A stretch of 64,000 bases of DNA from Antilocapra americana. Its lineage: Eukaryota > Chordata > Mammalia > Artiodactyla > Antilocapridae. The stretch's first letter is position 1. Each line of letters begins with the position of its first letter. Location: the NCBI GenBank assembly GCA_007570785.1, contig ML660774.1:5697433-5761432 (forward strand), given 5' to 3'. Both the position numbers and the translations under genes were made by a program. Under the pieces are notes generated by a model that searched no databases, was not told where the DNA came from, and saw nothing but the letters and a program-made list of their open reading frames with translations. Below, one piece after another: positions 60,660 to 64,000 of the stretch.

Positions 60660-60854
60660 CAGCCTGTCCGGTGCTGTGCAGCGGCAACGGCCAGTACTCC
60701 AAGGGCCGCTGCCTCTGTTTCAGCGGCTGGAAGGGCACGGAGTGCGACGTGCCCGCCACGCAGTGTGTCGACCCGCAGTGCGGCGGTCGCGGGATCTGTA
60801 TCATGGGCTCCTGTGCCTGCAACTCCGGATACAAAGGAGAGAACTGCGAAGAAG
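60660..60854 (+). CDS. TENM3: TENM3 coding exon: EGF-like repeats 2 and 3
   Basis: This 195 bp exon encodes EGF2 ([18 protein letters not shown] then [11 protein letters not shown]) and EGF3 ([19 protein letters not shown] then [11 protein letters not shown]). EGF2 has tyrosine (GQY) where the third cysteine is expected, leaving five cysteines and one unpaired. This is the known teneurin feature that allows a disulfide bond between two chains. EGF3 has six cysteines. The exon is phase 1 at both ends. The donor is GTAAAC. Base composition is strikingly CpG-rich (about 18 CpG in 195 bp) compared with the other exons here. Confidence 0.96.
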
Positions 60855-61897
60855 GTAAACACGCCAGTGTTTGCGGAAGCCCATTCTTAGATATTCATAA
60901 AGAAAAAAACAGGTGATGTGTGTAACCTTTAGTTTGGCAGGGAATCTTTTTCTGTGCCTCCTCCGGAAGGTAATTTTGATTTCCATATTCCTGGAGGCGT
61001 TGCTTCATGAACATTTTACCTAATAAGAAAATACCAAGGAGTCCCTTTGCTCTTTCTCAATTGTGTGAACATTTATTTTATTTATTTATTTATTTATTTT
61101 TACTCTGGAACCAACAGTAGAAGGTTTATTTTTTGCCATTTTTCGCCTTGATGCCAGCCTCTAAATCTGTTAGCATTTGGTATCTCAAGAAAGTTGAATA
61201 CTGAATACAATAGATTGATGGAAAAAGATACATCATGGGTTTGCGCCATAACTATATATAATGATGAGTTAAGATACTATACTGTAAAGTGCATTTGAAC
61301 TAGTTTTTTCAAAAAGCAGAAAAGCACCATTTCCGTTCTTCAATCAAATTGATTTTATTGATCTGCACACACAAAGTAATGCAATTAAATCTCTAGAATT
61401 AAATTTTCAGGCCATTGACCCTACAAGTGTAAAGTTTTATTGAGTCAAATTGCTAAATTAAATCTTGTCATCTAAAGCACATTAAAGTGAATTAAGAAGG
61501 ATAGAGGGTAGGCAACTCATTTATTTCTCAAACATATGAGGGTCCCACACAGCTGTCAGTATTCAGTGATTATGGATTAGGCCAGCTGATTCAGATTTTG
61601 TTATAGCGAAGCCAATACTTATTACTCTCTGATTGGGCAGAATGGAAAGCCATTGTCTCAAGAGCAGAAGTGAGAATTATGAATCCTTGTAAGAGTCTCC
61701 ATTACCTAAATGGCATGTCTCTTAATGTTTTACTGCATAAATTCTCTGCATTTTCAGAAACAAGTTCTTACAAATGGTAGGTAAATATCGGAGTAGCCAA
61801 TATGTTCGGGTAAATTGGAATTTAATTCTTTGTTCTGTATGTGCTGTGTACAGCTTCTAGACTTAATGGTAAATTGGTTTTCTTTTCTTTCCACTAG
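60855..61897 (+). other. TENM3: TENM3 intron, 1,043 bp
   Basis: Bounded by GTAAAC and TTTCCACTAG. Apart from the (TTTA)n tract it contains AT-rich sequence without a repeat I recognise. Confidence 0.95.
61071..61100. repeat. (TTTA)n simple repeat
   Basis: About seven TTTA/ATTT units in a row. Confidence 0.92.
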
Positions 61898-62098
61898 CTG
61901 ACTGTCTAGACCCTGGATGTTCTAATCATGGTGTGTGTATCCATGGGGAATGTCACTGCAATCCTGGATGGGGTGGTAACAACTGTGAAATACTCAAGAC
62001 CATGTGTCCAGACCAGTGCTCTGGCCATGGAACGTATCTTCAAGAAAGTGGCTCCTGTACTTGTGACCCTAATTGGACCGGGCCAGACTGCTCCAACG
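61898..62098 (+). CDS. TENM3: TENM3 coding exon: EGF-like repeats 4 and 5
   Basis: This 201 bp exon encodes EGF4 ([19 protein letters not shown] then [11 protein letters not shown]) and EGF5 ([20 protein letters not shown] then [11 protein letters not shown]) and ends in SN plus the first base of the next codon. EGF4 has six cysteines. EGF5 has tyrosine (GTY) in place of the third cysteine, giving five, so it is the second repeat with a free cysteine for inter-chain bonding. NWT within EGF5 is a possible N-glycosylation site. The acceptor is ACTAG at 61893-61897. The donor is GTGAGA at 62099. Both ends are phase 1. The following exon (EGF6) is outside the window. Confidence 0.96.
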
Positions 62099-62148
62099 GT
62101 GAGATCATACAATTGAGTGCTTAGTATTGTTTAGCTAAAGTTTACAAT

Positions 62149-62358
62149 GGGCTTCCCAGGTGACACGGTGTCAGAGAATCTGCCTGTTGATGCAGGGGAC
62201 CCAAGAGACAAGAGTTCAATCCCTAGTTGGGAAGATCCCCTGCGAAGAGGAAATGGCAACCCACTCCATTATGCTTGCCTGAAAAATCCCAGGAACAGAG
62301 GAGCCTGGTGGTCTGTACTCTGTGGAGCTGCAAAGAGTCAGACCTGACTGAGCACACA
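62149..62358 (+). repeat. Bov-tA SINE
   Basis: 'gggcttcccaggtgacacgg' to 'gtcagacctgactgagcacac' with a CA-rich tail, 50 bp after the exon's donor site. ORFs at 62147-62454 derive from it. Confidence 0.94.
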
Positions 62359-62383
62359 CACACACAAAGGTTACCATATTTTA

Positions 62384-62463
62384 TTAGGTTGGCTGAAAAG
62401 TTCATTCGGACTTTTCCATCACATCTTACAGAAAAACCCAAAGGAACTTTTTGACCAGCCCAA
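62384..62463. mobile_element. Mariner-type MITE (80 bp)
   Basis: Inverted-repeat ends TTAGGTTGGCTGAAAAGTTC and (reverse complement of the right end) TTGGGCTGGTCAAAAAGTTC are joined by a short loop, with TA on both sides as a target duplication. It is a hairpin-forming, non-coding deletion derivative. Confidence 0.9.
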
Positions 62464-63218
62464 TAATTGTTAAAACACTCTTATTATACTTAATATAGAT
62501 TTTATTAAAGTGATCATTTATAGAAAGAAATGTTAAAAATAATGAGATTTGTTCTCTTTTAATATGGAAAGAAACAGGCTTCATCTGTCATTAAAATTTC
62601 TCCTTTAGTATTAAAAAAAATTTCTCCTTTAGTATTATTGTAAAGAAAAAATATTTTCAGTTCAATAAAGCTCTCTTCTTAACTCTGTACAACTTGGAGA
62701 TTAATGCACATTCTCTCATGAACAGAGAAACCTCAATTAAAAAATTACGTGAAACAGAAGACTTTTAATAGGATCACAATAAAGAGTATACACATATAGA
62801 TATTATGGGGTATGTAATAGTTCAACACTGAGTTTTTAATTGCCATTGTATGATTATAATAGAAATGGCAAGTAGTAATTTTATTCAGTCAGTCATGTTT
62901 TTACACACCAACTCTGTTCGTGGCTTTGTGACAGGCCCCAAAGGGGTAAAAGAATAATCAATCATTCCTGCCCTCTAGAATAGTGGGTTTCAAGGTTTTG
63001 ACCATGACCTAAATGACCTGTGGTCTTAAATATATTTTTACATTGTGAGCTCATATACCTTTGTGTGCATTTACTCACATCCCTGAAATGAGAGCTTTAC
63101 AAAGTGATACTAGTGATACTTTCTCTCAAGTCTGTTCAACTTTTTTATTGCCGTTTGCTATGAATTAATTCTGTGACCATTCACTAGTCAAACAGTATGG
63201 AAGATGCTATTCTAATCT

Positions 63219-63323
63219 GTGTGCTCAGTCCCTCAGTCGTGTCAGACTCTCTGCAACCCCATGGACCATAGCCCACCAAGCTTCTCCATCCAGGGAATTT
63301 TCCAGGCAAGAATACTGGAATGG
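63219..63323 (-). repeat. Bov-tA SINE fragment
   Basis: 'tgtgctcagtccctcagtcgtgtcagactc' to 'tttccaggcaagaatactgg': 3' half of a reverse SINE. Confidence 0.92.
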
Positions 63324-64000
63324 AGATTATAGTTTCATAGGGGAGATAAGATAAACACACATGAAATACTTAGAAACCAATACACTCCAGTTTAATATTC
63401 TGTTGAGTGTTATTTGGACTAATGCACTAAATTCACTCAATATTTAGATCCTGCCTTGATGCATACTGAAAGTTTACAAGATTTTTAATATTTCTTTCCT
63501 TCTTTTCAAGATTGCAGTTAGTGTGGAGGTGGAGGGAATAGTTTTTGACTAGGGGAACAGTATTAGAAAGTACTTAGGAGCATGAGCTCTGAACTCAACT
63601 CTTTCCTGGCATTTTTGAGGAATTTGGGTAATATGTCTGCTGCCCTAGGAGTCAATATTGGCATGAAAGATTCACTGACCACTCTTCACTTGTTACGAAT
63701 TGAATCTCAGAAGCCCAAAGTAGAGAAAGTCTTATATAGGTTAATTTGTGGTATTGATGGAAAACTTCTGTTGAACCCATAAGTAGATATCCTAGTTAAA
63801 GAAGCAACTTAGGAGTTTTCTTTTTTGCTCTCTCTCTTTCTTTTTCCCTTCCTTCCTTCTTGTCCTCTGCTTCCCTTATCTTGTGAGCCATACACTGTGA
63901 AGGTAGGCAGTGTCTATAATATGCCCATCACTGCTTCATAGACACGTGAATTGATTCAGAGAGCTTGGTGAACCAGAGACTTTGGTTAGAAGATTCATGT

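Larger units (their letters stand above)
62099..64000 (+). other. TENM3: TENM3 intron, 5' part
   Basis: Starts with GTGAGA after the EGF4-5 exon and no further coding exon is visible to the window end. It contains a Bov-tA SINE, a mariner MITE and a reverse SINE fragment. 62465-63215 and 63330-64000 hold nothing I can name, except a pyrimidine-rich tract near 63820-63870. Confidence 0.85.

Noticed and set aside
60581..60862. 93-codon antisense ORF across EGF2-3 exon
   Set aside because: It is the shadow of a GC-rich coding exon on the opposite strand.
62099..64000. Search for the EGF6 exon after EGF5
   Set aside because: No reading frame with the expected six-cysteine EGF pattern and splice borders was found. 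The exon lies beyond the window.
1..64000. CRISPR arrays, bacterial operons, phage or other prokaryotic defence or secretion systems
   Set aside because: The sequence is mammalian intron/exon DNA with ruminant retroelements. No regular spacer-repeat array or prokaryotic gene density exists.

Overview
This is ruminant (bovid-type) genomic DNA. It is AT-rich and packed with ruminant-specific repeats: tRNA-Glu-like Bov-tA/Bov-A2 SINEs on both strands, BovB (RTE) LINE 3' ends with ACTGA tails, older artiodactyl CHR-type SINEs, artiodactyl L1 3' ends, and a short mariner element of the type common in cattle and relatives. I cannot separate cattle, sheep, goat or buffalo from the sequence alone.

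The only gene I can support is a plus-strand internal segment of TENM3 (teneurin-3), a large type II transmembrane synaptic adhesion protein. Seven coding exons with canonical AG/GT borders and matching phases are present: 18482-18720 (end of the cytoplasmic region and the transmembrane helix), 43533-43655 (juxtamembrane), 53953-54167 and 59091-59301 (extracellular linker region), 60356-60457 (EGF1), 60660-60854 (EGF2 and EGF3) and 61898-62098 (EGF4 and EGF5). Joined, they read without a break. The start codon and early cytoplasmic exons lie upstream of the window. EGF6-8, the beta-propeller, NHL and YD-repeat regions lie downstream.

Layout: 1-18481 is the 3' part of a long upstream intron. 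18721-43532 is a 24.8 kb intron. 43656-53952 is a 10.3 kb intron rich in nested SINE/MIR/L2 copies. 54168-59090 is a 4.9 kb intron with few recognisable repeats. 59302-61897 holds a compact cluster of EGF exons separated by introns of 1,054, 202 and 1,043 bp. 62099-64000 is the start of another intron. I see no RNA gene, no promoter and no second protein-coding gene. The many short ORFs outside the exons are chance ORFs or read through SINEs, L1s and BovB remnants.

Most notable observations: EGF2 and EGF5 each carry tyrosine in place of one cysteine, the free-cysteine arrangement used for teneurin dimers; several exons are frame-neutral; a 350 bp solo endogenous-retrovirus LTR sits inside a SINE 265 bp before the EGF1 exon; a 42 bp, 3-copy minisatellite lies just upstream of the juxtamembrane exon; a 120 bp tandem duplication lies at 44.7 kb; one SINE has an unusually long (29 bp) target-site duplication; and the EGF2-3 exon is a sharp CpG cluster in AT-rich surroundings. 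I found no undescribed multi-gene system here.
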